DNA of 26,667 bases, from NCBI GenBank assembly GCA_025997655.1, contig BNUW01000016.1:1-26667 (forward strand). The letters are read 5' to 3'. Both the position numbers and the translations under genes were made by a program. Below, in pieces: positions 14,249 through 21,599 of the stretch. Positions within the stretch are counted from its first letter, which is position 1. The number at the start of each line of letters is the position of its first letter. The notes under the pieces are model-generated. The model did not search any database. It had not been told where the DNA came from and saw nothing but the letters and a program-made list of their open reading frames with translations. Source of the DNA: Spirochaetia bacterium (GTDB taxonomy: Bacteria > Spirochaetota > Spirochaetia > Treponematales > Breznakiellaceae).

Positions 14249-15487
14249 TTAGTTACCTTCTTTTTCCTTCGGCAGAACCAAATTAAGTATAATCCCAACA
14301 ATAGCCGCAAACGCAATTGACGTCAGTAACGGATAGGGGCTTCCGGGTAACTGAAACACCGAGCCGCCGCATCCAAGAATAAAGATGACCGACGCGATAA
14401 TCAAATTGCGGGTTTTATCAAAATCAACCTTGTTTACCACCAGCTGCTTGAGACCGTTTACCGCAATGGTGCCGTACAGGAGGATACACAGGCCGCCTAA
14501 AACATGGGCAGGTATGGTTTGTAATACCCCGCCAAGCTTGCCAAAAATTGACAGAATAACTGCTAAAACGCCGGAGAAGATAAACACGAAAACTGAAAAT
14601 ACCTTTGTTGTTGCCATCACCCCAAGACTTTCACCATAGGTTGTGTTTGCTACGGAACCGAAAAGGCCTGCCACGCCGGTTGCAAGACCATCCCCCAGAA
14701 TAGTCCGGTGAAGCCCCGGATTTTTAATGATATCCCGGTCAATAATCTGCCCGGTCACCATGGTATGGCCAATGTGTTCACAGATTGTTGCGAATGATAC
14801 TAAGGAGAACACCAGAATAACGGTGCCGTTAAACTTTGGCGCCACAAAAACCGGAAGGTTTATAATCGGGGCTGCGGCAATCGCAGAATAATCTACCCGG
14901 CCAAATATCGCGGACAGGAGATACCCGCCGGCCAAACCAATAACGATGCTGATACTTGAAACGAATTTATTTTTACAAAACATGGCAATAATGGTTATCG
15001 CGAGGGTTGCGAGGGCCAATAACATAGCGGTAAAATCACCCCCATCCGCCGCGCCGGACATACCAATTGCGGTTCCGGCCAGGGAAAGACCAATTACGGC
15101 AACAACCGGGCCGATAACAACCGGGGGTAATACTTTATTAATCCAACCGGTTCCGGCCCGCCACACTAACAGGGAAATGAGTACATAAAAACACGCCGAC
15201 ACAATTGCTCCGCCGGCCAAATACGCCGGGCCGTAGGTTTGTAACACCATGATGGCGCATCCAATGAACGCAAAGGATGATCCCACAAAGTTTGGTACCT
15301 TAAACTTGGTGATACACAAATATAACAAGGTACCGATACCCGCTGAAAACAACGCGTATAAGGGGTTTAACCCCACCAGCATTGGTACCAGCACCGTGGC
15401 GCCAAAACATGCAAGCAGATGCTGCAATCCGTAAAATAGTGATTTTGAGAAAGGGGGCCTTTCTTCAACATCATAAATCGGCTTCAT
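14249..15487 (-). CDS. uraA: Uracil permease (NCS2 family)
   Basis: This is a 412-aa integral membrane transporter with about 14 hydrophobic segments. It has the nucleobase-cation symporter-2 features: FYGLQHLLACFGATVLVPML at residues 18-37, the half-helix region with SFAFIGCAI, and the substrate-binding stretch SLVSFATICEHIGHTMVTGQ followed by LGDGLATGVAGLFGSVANTT. These are close to UraA, which imports uracil with protons. Xanthine specificity is less likely given the short length and the CEHIGH sequence. The start has AGGAG six bases upstream. A good promoter lies at 15523-15551 and a terminator-like hairpin at 14196-14242, so it is probably transcribed alone. Confidence 0.93.
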   Translation of the reverse strand: MKPIYDVEERPPFSKSLFYGLQHLLACFGATVLVPMLVGLNPLYALFSAGIGTLLYLCITKFKVPNFVGSSFAFIGCAIMVLQTYGPAYLAGGAIVSACFYVLISLLVWRAGTGWINKVLPPVVIGPVVAVIGLSLAGTAIGMSGAADGGDFTAMLLALATLAITIIAMFCKNKFVSSISIVIGLAGGYLLSAIFGRVDYSAIAAAPIINLPVFVAPKFNGTVILVFSLVSFATICEHIGHTMVTGQIIDRDIIKNPGLHRTILGDGLATGVAGLFGSVANTTYGESLGVMATTKVFSVFVFIFSGVLAVILSIFGKLGGVLQTIPAHVLGGLCILLYGTIAVNGLKQLVVNKVDFDKTRNLIIASVIFILGCGGSVFQLPGSPYPLLTSIAFAAIVGIILNLVLPKEKEGN

Positions 15488-15522
15488 AAATTCTCCTATA
15501 AAACGTGGGTTAATGTGCGGTT

Positions 15523-15551
15523 AGTATGAAGTTTTTTCTTTCGTATGTCAA
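15523..15551 (-). promoter_or_regulatory. uraA promoter
   Basis: On the minus strand TTGACA (15546-15551) is a perfect -35. A 17-bp spacer leads to CATACT (15523-15528), matching the -10 consensus at four of six positions. The predicted start of transcription is about 28 bases before the uraA ATG. Confidence 0.65.
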
Positions 15552-15597
15552 TTTCCTTTTTGCCCCCCTATACCAAGCGCCTAAAATATCCGATACT

Positions 15598-17697
15598 ATG
15601 GATAAATTACAATTGGCAGGATTTTTAGTGGTTGTTTCCCGGAAGGCCATACTGAGCTTACTCGTTTCTGTGGTGTTATTCGCCGGTTTTACCATCCTGG
15701 CGTATACAAACCTGTTTGATATGGTGGAAGCCCGGTTCTATAATCCCTCGGTAGTCAAGGCCTTAAACCGGGAACTTACCGAAGATACCCAAACCATAGA
15801 GCAATTCCTTGCGGAACTGCAAACCCGTTTTGCCGCCGCCCTGGAAGACGAAGCGGTCAAGCGGAGTTTTGCCGCCAACCAGGACAGCGGCGATATAATC
15901 CGGCGGGCGAGTGTCTTCGGAGCCCTCATGGAATCCCTGCCGGGCCTCCAATCGGTACGGTTTATTGATGCCCAGGGGATACGTATCCACTATTCCACCT
16001 GGCAGCCCGATATTCTACGCCGGGACCGGGACTCCATTAGCTACCAGAATTACCCCGAAAGCCCCGGCTATATCCCCTACTGGCAGGTGGAAGCCCCGGA
16101 TCGCTCAAATCCGCATATTGTTATCGATGATGCTGGGGAGCGGCTCATCTTTTCCCATCCCTTCTTCGATTCCTATGGGGTATACCGGGGAACCGCCCTC
16201 TTCTCCCTTTCGGTCCGGGCCGTGATGGATAGGATGGCCGAAGCGGGACGGATAAAGGTTGGGGAGGATATCTCGGCCATCTCCGAACCGGCGGGCCTGG
16301 TGACCGGTCTCCCCCACGCGGGAAAAAGCGCCGCCCTTCCCCTGGTCGCCCAAATTTGGCGGGACAACGTCCTTTCCCTGGGCAGGCTCCATTCCGGCCT
16401 TACGGATACCGGGCTGGCCCTTCTGTCCATGAAAACCACCCAGGGTCTCTTTATAGGCCGCCTGGTAAACGAGTCTGTCCTGGGTTTCCCGGATGCCCTG
16501 CGGGTAATACTCCTCGCTTCGTTCCTCCTCACGGTCTATCTCATTCTTTTCCTGCTCCTCAATATCCGCCAGGACAACATGACGGTCATCCGGAACCGGA
16601 TCAAAGGGCTGCAGATCAACTTGATTAAGGAATATTATGACGCCAAGGGTGATGTGGACTGGGACCGTTGGAGAAAAGAACTGCAGCAGCGCCGGAAGGA
16701 ACTCCATACCGAATTAAAGCGGGACCTGAAAACCAAGGGTAAGGACACTGAAATCGACGCATTGATTGACAAATCCTGGGATGAACTTCTGCCGGCTATC
16801 GGCGGTGGTACCGGCGGTGGTACCGGCGGTGATACCGGGCGCAGTGCAAGTATTGATGAAGAAAAGCTCAAGGCACTTGTGGACCAGTACCTGCTCACGA
16901 AACCGCCTAAGGCGGAAGAAAAACTAACGATAAATGAAGCGGAAGACCTGGAAGAATTAGGGGGATTTGCGTCCCCGCAAACCCGGGAGCTTGATCCATC
17001 GGAATTAGCGTATGGCGAGGATGATTTCGGCAGGGTCAACCCGGCCAGTCAGGTTGAATTCAGCCCTCTCCCGAAGGAAATTGAACAACAAAAGGAGGTT
17101 GCAGCAAAATCCATGGTCGAAAAATTTAAAGTCCAATCCCCCTTTCCCGTAATATTCTCGAGTTTAACCGGAGGGGAATTGTCAGGCTGGAGGCCGGCGG
17201 CTAAAGAGGAGGAACCCGTCGAGCTGTTATCCCTTGAGGAAGATGTGCCGGAGCTTGCCGAACTGCTCTCTCCTGAGGAAGACACGCCGGAGCCTGCCGA
17301 GATGCTATCCCTTGAAGACGAAGCGTTGGAGCCTGCCGATCTGTTATCCTCCGATGACGAAGCACCGGAAGCCGACGAGGCGAAACTACCGCTGAATATG
17401 TATTTTGTAAAGCCCCTGCTTTCCGTACCCCTTTCCAGCGCCCTGAACACTGAAATCGAAATACTTACGGTGCAGGACATGGGTGATACCGATACTAATA
17501 CTACCGATACAATTCCGGAACTGGCGTACGGAGAATTTAGCCGCAAACTGCCTTCAGGGAGAGGAAACACCGTTATTGCGAAACGGAATGAGGTTTCTTA
17601 TATAAACGAACATATCCGTAACCCGGACAAGGAAACCACAAAAAGCCTGGACCGGAACTTCAAACGCCTGGTCGAATCGGTACTTACCAACGAGTAA
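15598..17697 (+). CDS. Two-TM sensor-like membrane protein with acidic repeat tail
   Basis: Function is not known. From 15598 the protein is 699 aa. A first helix (ILSLLVSVVLFAGFTILAYT) and a second (ILLASFLLTVYLILFLLLNI) enclose about 280 residues that look like an extracytoplasmic sensor domain of Cache type, with SVRFIDAQGIRIHYST and a matching distal half. The cytoplasmic part is charged, with a Gly-Thr linker, then an acidic tail of four imperfect repeats of about 15 residues (pattern ELLSLEEDVPEL). No kinase, methyl-accepting, cyclase or other output domain is seen. An ATG at 15526 would extend the protein by 24 residues but lies inside the uraA promoter. A GTG near 15628 is another option. 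Stop 17695-17697. Confidence 0.75.
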   Translation: MDKLQLAGFLVVVSRKAILSLLVSVVLFAGFTILAYTNLFDMVEARFYNPSVVKALNRELTEDTQTIEQFLAELQTRFAAALEDEAVKRSFAANQDSGDIIRRASVFGALMESLPGLQSVRFIDAQGIRIHYSTWQPDILRRDRDSISYQNYPESPGYIPYWQVEAPDRSNPHIVIDDAGERLIFSHPFFDSYGVYRGTALFSLSVRAVMDRMAEAGRIKVGEDISAISEPAGLVTGLPHAGKSAALPLVAQIWRDNVLSLGRLHSGLTDTGLALLSMKTTQGLFIGRLVNESVLGFPDALRVILLASFLLTVYLILFLLLNIRQDNMTVIRNRIKGLQINLIKEYYDAKGDVDWDRWRKELQQRRKELHTELKRDLKTKGKDTEIDALIDKSWDELLPAIGGGTGGGTGGDTGRSASIDEEKLKALVDQYLLTKPPKAEEKLTINEAEDLEELGGFASPQTRELDPSELAYGEDDFGRVNPASQVEFSPLPKEIEQQKEVAAKSMVEKFKVQSPFPVIFSSLTGGELSGWRPAAKEEEPVELLSLEEDVPELAELLSPEEDTPEPAEMLSLEDEALEPADLLSSDDEAPEADEAKLPLNMYFVKPLLSVPLSSALNTEIEILTVQDMGDTDTNTTDTIPELAYGEFSRKLPSGRGNTVIAKRNEVSYINEHIRNPDKETTKSLDRNFKRLVESVLTNE
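17217..17393 (+). repeat. Acidic Leu-Glu-Pro repeats within the sensor-like gene
   Basis: The encoded tail repeats the pattern (E/D)LLS-(L/P)-E-E-D-x-P-E-x-A-(E/D) about four times at 15-residue spacing. The copies have diverged in DNA sequence, so recent slippage is unlikely. They may form a flexible binding arm. Confidence 0.6.
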
Positions 17698-17747
17698 TAA
17701 ACAAAAGGAGCAGTACCGCGATAGGGCCATTTATCTATTTTGGGCTT

Positions 17748-18047
17748 TTAGGTAAGAAGATGACGGCCAATATCCCACGCTCCAGGAAGAATACGATGAA
17801 TATTGACAAGACGCTTTCCGTCATCAACCGTATAAAATACAAGGTAGTTTAAAACTACTACTTTACGGTAAATTGGTTGCTTTTCATAGACTGGGTACAT
17901 ATAAGGCATATCCTGTAGATTTAATTTTACTTTTTCCAATGCGTCAAGAAATTTCTTCGGCGTACTTGGATAGAATTGCGATGAATAGGTTATAATTGAA
18001 TCCAAATCAGCCACTGCGGGCGCCAAAACTTTAATCTCATATTCCAT
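17748..18047 (-). CDS. parE: ParE/RelE-type toxin
   Basis: This is a 99-aa protein of the RelE/ParE superfamily. EYEIKVLAPAVADLDSIITY is the typical first strand and helix, followed by the central KFLDALEKVKLNLQDMPYMYP, then YRKVVVLNYLVFYTVDDGKR and VNIHRILPGAWD, the conserved C-terminal strand with a catalytic-type Arg. ParE members poison gyrase and RelE members cut mRNA on the ribosome; which applies here cannot be told. The gene overlaps the upstream antitoxin gene by 11 bp. Both appear intact. Confidence 0.85.
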   Translation of the reverse strand: MEYEIKVLAPAVADLDSIITYSSQFYPSTPKKFLDALEKVKLNLQDMPYMYPVYEKQPIYRKVVVLNYLVFYTVDDGKRLVNIHRILPGAWDIGRHLLT

Positions 18048-18225
18048 GCTTTACCTTGATGAAATTTCTGACTTCATCCCATGTATACCATTTTGCATCA
18101 GGTCCGGCAGCATAGGCCTCTGCTTCGGCAAGTTTTTCTTGTATATACAGCTCATATTCAGCGTCAGAATCCGTTATGGCAGCAGTTTCAGGCAGAACAA
18201 TAGGTTTGTCAAGAATATCCGGCAT
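18037..18225 (-). CDS. Antitoxin partner of the ParE/RelE toxin
   Basis: This is a 62-aa protein starting at 18225, where GGAGG lies six bases upstream. A longer frame exists upstream but has no such site and crosses the promoter. The sequence (MPDILDKPIVLPETAAITDS, then AEYELYIQEKLAEAEAYAAG) is acidic and helical, with WYTWDEVRNFIK near the C-terminus, a pattern common in antitoxins of ParE systems. No clear DNA-binding fold is visible, so self-regulation is uncertain. The identification rests on gene order, overlap and size. Confidence 0.75.
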   Translation of the reverse strand: MPDILDKPIVLPETAAITDSDAEYELYIQEKLAEAEAYAAGPDAKWYTWDEVRNFIKVKHGI

Positions 18226-18244
18226 ACTAGTCCTCCGTTTGAAT

Positions 18245-18273
18245 ACGATAACGTAAAAATTGCCCATTTGCAA
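18245..18273 (-). promoter_or_regulatory. Promoter of the toxin-antitoxin pair
   Basis: On the minus strand TTGCAA (18268-18273), a 17-bp spacer and TATCGT (18245-18250) give a reasonable sigma-70 promoter just upstream of the antitoxin ribosome site. Confidence 0.45.
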
Positions 18274-18281
18274 GGCATCAC

Positions 18282-18316
18282 AAAAAAAGGGGATGACCGT
18301 AGCCCGATCATCCCCC
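18282..18316 (-). terminator. Intrinsic terminator after the alanine symporter gene
   Basis: On the minus strand GGGGATGA (18308-18315) pairs with TCATCCCC (18289-18296), followed by seven T (18282-18288). This is a textbook intrinsic terminator for the leftward symporter transcript, and it insulates the toxin-antitoxin pair downstream. Confidence 0.85.
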
Positions 18317-18339
18317 ACTACAAGCAGACTTAGGAGGTG

Positions 18340-19749
18340 TTACCCCCGGGTCTTCCGGAATTCCTCCAGGAGGGGAACCGGGTCCGAATCAACATCTTCA
18401 ATGTGTTCGAGGCTCCCGTACTTCTTCGTTTCCGCGGCGATTACCCCGCTGAGGAGCAGTACCGCGACAATGTTCGGTAGGATCATCAGGCCGTTTAGGG
18501 TGTCCGCAATATTCCACACCAGGTTCAGGGGAATGGTGGCCCCGACAAATACGACAACGGTATACAGCACACGGTAGGGAATAATTACCTTGGTGCCGAT
18601 CAGATACTCCGCGCCCCGCTCGCCGTAGTAGGACCAGCCGAGGATAGTGGAAAAGGCAAAAAAGAACAGGCCGAAGGTGAGGATAATGGTGCCGATAACG
18701 GGTATTGATCCGAATGCTTCATGTACGAGGGTCCCGCCGTTTGAAAAGTTTGAACTGCCGTTGGGCGCGACTTCAAAAGTAACAATGACCAGGCCGGTCA
18801 TAAGGCAGATGATTACGGTGTCCCAGAAGGTACCGGTCATGGAGACCAGCGCCTGCCGGACGGGATTTGCGGTTTTGGCTGCCGAGGCAACGATAGGCGC
18901 GGAACCCATACCGGATTCGTTGGAGAACAAGCCCCGGGCAATACCGAAGCGGGCCGCCGCCATAATTCCGAAGCCGGCTAATCCACCCCCAACAGCCTTA
19001 GTATTAAAAGCGGCCGCTAAAATGGTAGAAATCGCCGGGCCTATGTAAGCCCTGTTCACCACAAGGACAATAAGACACCCCAGGACATAGATAAGGGACA
19101 TAAACGGTACGATGGCTTCACAGACCTTGGAAATCCACTTTAAGCCGCCGATGAGCACCGCCCCCGTAAAAATCATCAATATCAAACCGGTAATCCAGGT
19201 TGGAACCTTAAAGGTTTCCTGAACAAGGCCCGAAACCGCGTTGGACTGGGTCATGTCCCCAATCCCAAAGGCTGCCAGGGCCGCAAAGAGCGCAAAGAGG
19301 ATACCCAGAACCCGCCCGGCTTTCTTGTTTTTAAGGCCCCGTTCCAGGGCGAACATGGCGCCCCCTAACATGGCCCCTTTCTCGTTCTTTACCCGGTACT
19401 TGACCGCAATCAGGGATTCACTGTACTTGGTGGCGATCCCGAATACGCCGGTGAGCCACATCCAGAGCACCGCCCCGGGGCCGCCCAGGGCAACCGCCGT
19501 CCCGACGCCGATGATATTCCCGGTTCCGATGGTAGAGGCCAGGGCCGTGGTCAGCGCGGCGAACTGGGATACGTCCCCTTCGCCGTGGGCGTCCTTGGTC
19601 ACCGATAACTTGATACCCAAACCAAGCTTCTTCTGGATAAACCCGGTCCTGACGGTAAGGTACAGGTGGGTTCCGAACAGGAGAACCAGGAGCCAAGGGC
19701 CCCAGACCCACCCGTTAATGGTGTTTACGACATTTTCAAATGCTTCCAC
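18340..19749 (-). CDS. agcS: Sodium:alanine symporter (AGCS family)
   Basis: This is a 469-aa integral membrane transporter of normal AGCS length. Signatures include NTINGWVWGPWLLVLLFGTH at the start, ALTTALASTIGTGNIIGVGT, GGPGAVLWMWLTGVFGIATK and ARGLFSNESGMGSAPIVASA, which form the Na+ and substrate sites. The family takes up alanine or glycine with sodium. The start is GTG at 19749 with AAGGAG seven bases upstream. It lies 63 bp downstream of alanine dehydrogenase on the same strand, so the pair would import and deaminate alanine. A strong terminator follows. Confidence 0.93.
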   Translation of the reverse strand: MEAFENVVNTINGWVWGPWLLVLLFGTHLYLTVRTGFIQKKLGLGIKLSVTKDAHGEGDVSQFAALTTALASTIGTGNIIGVGTAVALGGPGAVLWMWLTGVFGIATKYSESLIAVKYRVKNEKGAMLGGAMFALERGLKNKKAGRVLGILFALFAALAAFGIGDMTQSNAVSGLVQETFKVPTWITGLILMIFTGAVLIGGLKWISKVCEAIVPFMSLIYVLGCLIVLVVNRAYIGPAISTILAAAFNTKAVGGGLAGFGIMAAARFGIARGLFSNESGMGSAPIVASAAKTANPVRQALVSMTGTFWDTVIICLMTGLVIVTFEVAPNGSSNFSNGGTLVHEAFGSIPVIGTIILTFGLFFFAFSTILGWSYYGERGAEYLIGTKVIIPYRVLYTVVVFVGATIPLNLVWNIADTLNGLMILPNIVAVLLLSGVIAAETKKYGSLEHIEDVDSDPVPLLEEFRKTRG

Positions 19750-19774
19750 TTTTAAACTCCTTATAAGTTAAGAC

Positions 19775-19800
19775 GTTTCCAGCGGGGTACCACTGGAAAC
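19775..19800. other. Hairpin between ald and the symporter gene
   Basis: GTTTCCAG (19775-19782) pairs perfectly with CTGGAAAC (19793-19800) around a 10-base loop. There is no T-run. It could stabilise the upstream ald message or allow partial read-through so that the two genes are expressed at different levels. Confidence 0.5.
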
Positions 19801-19812
19801 ACTTTTATGGAC

Positions 19813-20928
19813 TTAGGACAGAACTTCGGTGGCAGGAACATAGGGCAGGCCGTGAGCGTCGGACACCCCTTTATAGGTGACTTTGCCCTTGAAGGTGTTG
19901 AGCCCTTCAAGGAGGCCCTTGTCAGCCTTCAATGCCGCAGCTACGCCCTTGTCCGCAATGGCAAGGCCGTAGTTCAGGGTGGCGTTCTCCAGGGCAAGGG
20001 TGGAGGTGTTGGCCACCGCGCCGGGCATATTGCCCACGCAATAGTTCACCACGCCGTCCTCGGTATACACCGGGTTGTCATGGTAGGTGACATGGCTGGC
20101 TTCACTGCTCCCGCCCTGGTCAATGGCCACGTCCACGATTACCGACCCCGGCTTCATGGTCTTGAGGTGGGCCTTTTTGATAACCTGGGGGGTGGCGGAA
20201 CCGGGGATGAGCACCGCGCCGATCACCAGGTCCGCCGTGGGCAGAATGGCGTCGATGTTTTGAGGGGTGGAATACTGGGTATTGAGGGCGGCGCCGTAGA
20301 TGTCCTCCAGGTACTCAAGCTTCTGGAGGTTGACGTCCAGCACCGTAACCCGTGCGCCGAAGCCCACCGCAATTTTCACCGCGTTGGCGCCCACCGTGCC
20401 GGCCCCAAGGACCACCACTTCCGCCTTGGGAACACCGGGGACACCGGAGAGCAGCACACCGCGCCCGCCGAAGGGCTTCTCAAGGTACTTGGCCCCTTCC
20501 TGGATGGCAAGGCGGCCTGCAATCTGGCTCATGGGGATCAGGCAGGGAAGCTGGCCCCGGCTGTCCTTAATGGTTTCAAAGGCAATGCCGATACATTTGC
20601 TCTTGAGCAGCGCATCGGTTAGCAGTCTATCCGGCGCAAGGTGCAGATAGGTGTACAGAATCTGGCCTTCCCGGATGAGCTTGTATTCCGCTTCCAGGGG
20701 TTCCTTGACCTTGTAGATCATATCGGCCTGGGCAAAGATGTCCTCGGCCTTGTCCACAATCTTGGCGCCCGCCGCCTTGTAGAGTGCGTCCGGGAACGCA
20801 GAACCTTCCCCGGCCCCCTTCTGAACCAGCACCTCGTGGCCGTGCTTCACAAATGCCTCGACCCCTTTGGGAGTCAAGCCAACTCGGTATTCATGCTTTT
20901 TGATCTCAGTAACCGTTCCGACTTTCAT
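19813..20928 (-). CDS. ald: Alanine dehydrogenase
   Basis: This is a 371-aa enzyme, the usual family length. It interconverts L-alanine with pyruvate, ammonia and NADH. MKVGTVTEIKKHEYRVGLTP is the typical N-terminus. The NAD-binding region has VVLGAGTVGANAVKIAVGFG and VTVLDVN. The catalytic part includes KVKEPL, YLHLAP and VDVAIDQGGSSE; CVGNMPGAV is the conserved C-terminal motif. The start at 20928 is set by GGAGG seven bases upstream; a longer frame to 20979 lacks support. It is divergent from an Lrp-type regulator, a common arrangement for ald, and is probably controlled by it. Confidence 0.96.
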   Translation of the reverse strand: MKVGTVTEIKKHEYRVGLTPKGVEAFVKHGHEVLVQKGAGEGSAFPDALYKAAGAKIVDKAEDIFAQADMIYKVKEPLEAEYKLIREGQILYTYLHLAPDRLLTDALLKSKCIGIAFETIKDSRGQLPCLIPMSQIAGRLAIQEGAKYLEKPFGGRGVLLSGVPGVPKAEVVVLGAGTVGANAVKIAVGFGARVTVLDVNLQKLEYLEDIYGAALNTQYSTPQNIDAILPTADLVIGAVLIPGSATPQVIKKAHLKTMKPGSVIVDVAIDQGGSSEASHVTYHDNPVYTEDGVVNYCVGNMPGAVANTSTLALENATLNYGLAIADKGVAAALKADKGLLEGLNTFKGKVTYKGVSDAHGLPYVPATEVLS

Positions 20929-21075
20929 ACAGAACCTCCGTAAAATAATTGAAACGCCGCTTCCGGGATAATCCGACAACTGCGGCTATTCCAATTATTG
21001 TACATTTTTTTCCTTCTTAGTGAATATTTCGACAAATACGTAAACATTAACGCGGTATCCGCATCTTTCCTAAAA

Positions 21076-21107
21076 AATTAAGGCAATTTGAGCTTATCAC
21101 CTTAATT
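21076..21107. promoter_or_regulatory. Inverted repeat in the ald-lrp divergent region
   Basis: AATTAAGG (21076-21083) and CCTTAATT (21100-21107) are perfect inverted arms 16 bp apart. The arms span the predicted -10 box for ald. Position and AT-rich character fit an Lrp/AsnC-type operator, though that is inferred. Confidence 0.5.
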
Positions 21108-21120
21108 ATCATTGTGTCAA
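21091..21120 (-). promoter_or_regulatory. Candidate ald promoter
   Basis: On the minus strand TTGACA (21115-21120) is a perfect -35, followed after 18 bp by TAAGCT (21091-21096). The leader would be about 155 bases. A nearer alternative -10 (TACAAT, around 20998-21003) has no good -35. Confidence 0.4.
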
Positions 21121-21140
21121 TCCCCGATATTTGCTATTCT
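21112..21140 (+). promoter_or_regulatory. Candidate lrp promoter
   Basis: TTGTGT (21112-21117), a 17-bp spacer and TATTCT (21135-21140) point rightward. Transcription would begin at or next to the ATG at 21147, which agrees with the lack of a Shine-Dalgarno there and suggests a leaderless message. Confidence 0.35.
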
Positions 21141-21146
21141 GAACCC

Positions 21147-21599
21147 ATGGATGCCATTGACCGAAAAATTCTGGAAATTCTGCGGAAAAAAGCCCGTATC
21201 CCCCTCAAAGGGCTCAGCCAGCAGGTAAACCTTTCCCTGCCATCCACCAGTGAACGGCTGCATAAACTGGAACGGGCGGGGTACATAAAGGAATACGCGG
21301 CCATTTTAGACCCCCAAAAGTTCAATAAGGAGTTCACCTGTTTCTGCATGGTGGAATTCAGCCGCCACGACATCAACTACGACCGGGACTTTGTGGATTT
21401 TGTCATGCACTGCCCGGAAATTCTTGAGTGCCACCGCATTACGGGCGCCTACGAATATATGCTGAAGATAGTCACCCGTTCCGTAAAGGACATGGAACAG
21501 CTTATTGAGGTGATGCGCCTTGAAAAGCGGGTGATCAACACCAGCACCATAACCATTCTGACGAGCATCAAGGATGAGGCGTCTGTAGGGGCGGAATAG
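21147..21599 (+). CDS. Lrp/AsnC-family transcriptional regulator
   Basis: This is a 150-aa protein. The N-terminal winged HTH reads MDAIDRKILEILRKKARIPL then LSQQVNLSLPSTSERLHKLE and AGYIKEYAAILDP. The C-terminal RAM domain has FCMVEFSR, VMHCPEILECHRITGAYEYM and MRLEKRVINTSTITILTSI, which bind an amino acid and build octamers. ATG 21147 is the family-like start; an upstream ATG at 21114 would fall in the predicted promoter. It is divergent from ald, so alanine-responsive control is likely. The stop overlaps the next gene by one base, so it is coupled to the amidohydrolase. Confidence 0.92.
   Translation: MDAIDRKILEILRKKARIPLKGLSQQVNLSLPSTSERLHKLERAGYIKEYAAILDPQKFNKEFTCFCMVEFSRHDINYDRDFVDFVMHCPEILECHRITGAYEYMLKIVTRSVKDMEQLIEVMRLEKRVINTSTITILTSIKDEASVGAE

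Noticed and set aside
16105..16707. 200-residue minus-strand frame within the sensor-like gene
   Set aside because: Its composition is that of a reverse-frame shadow, and the plus-strand frame has clear membrane and domain structure.
19807..20622. 271-residue plus-strand frame opposite ald
   Set aside because: It is a shadow of a strongly conserved alanine dehydrogenase. Its His/Gly-rich composition is typical of antisense translation of GC-rich genes.
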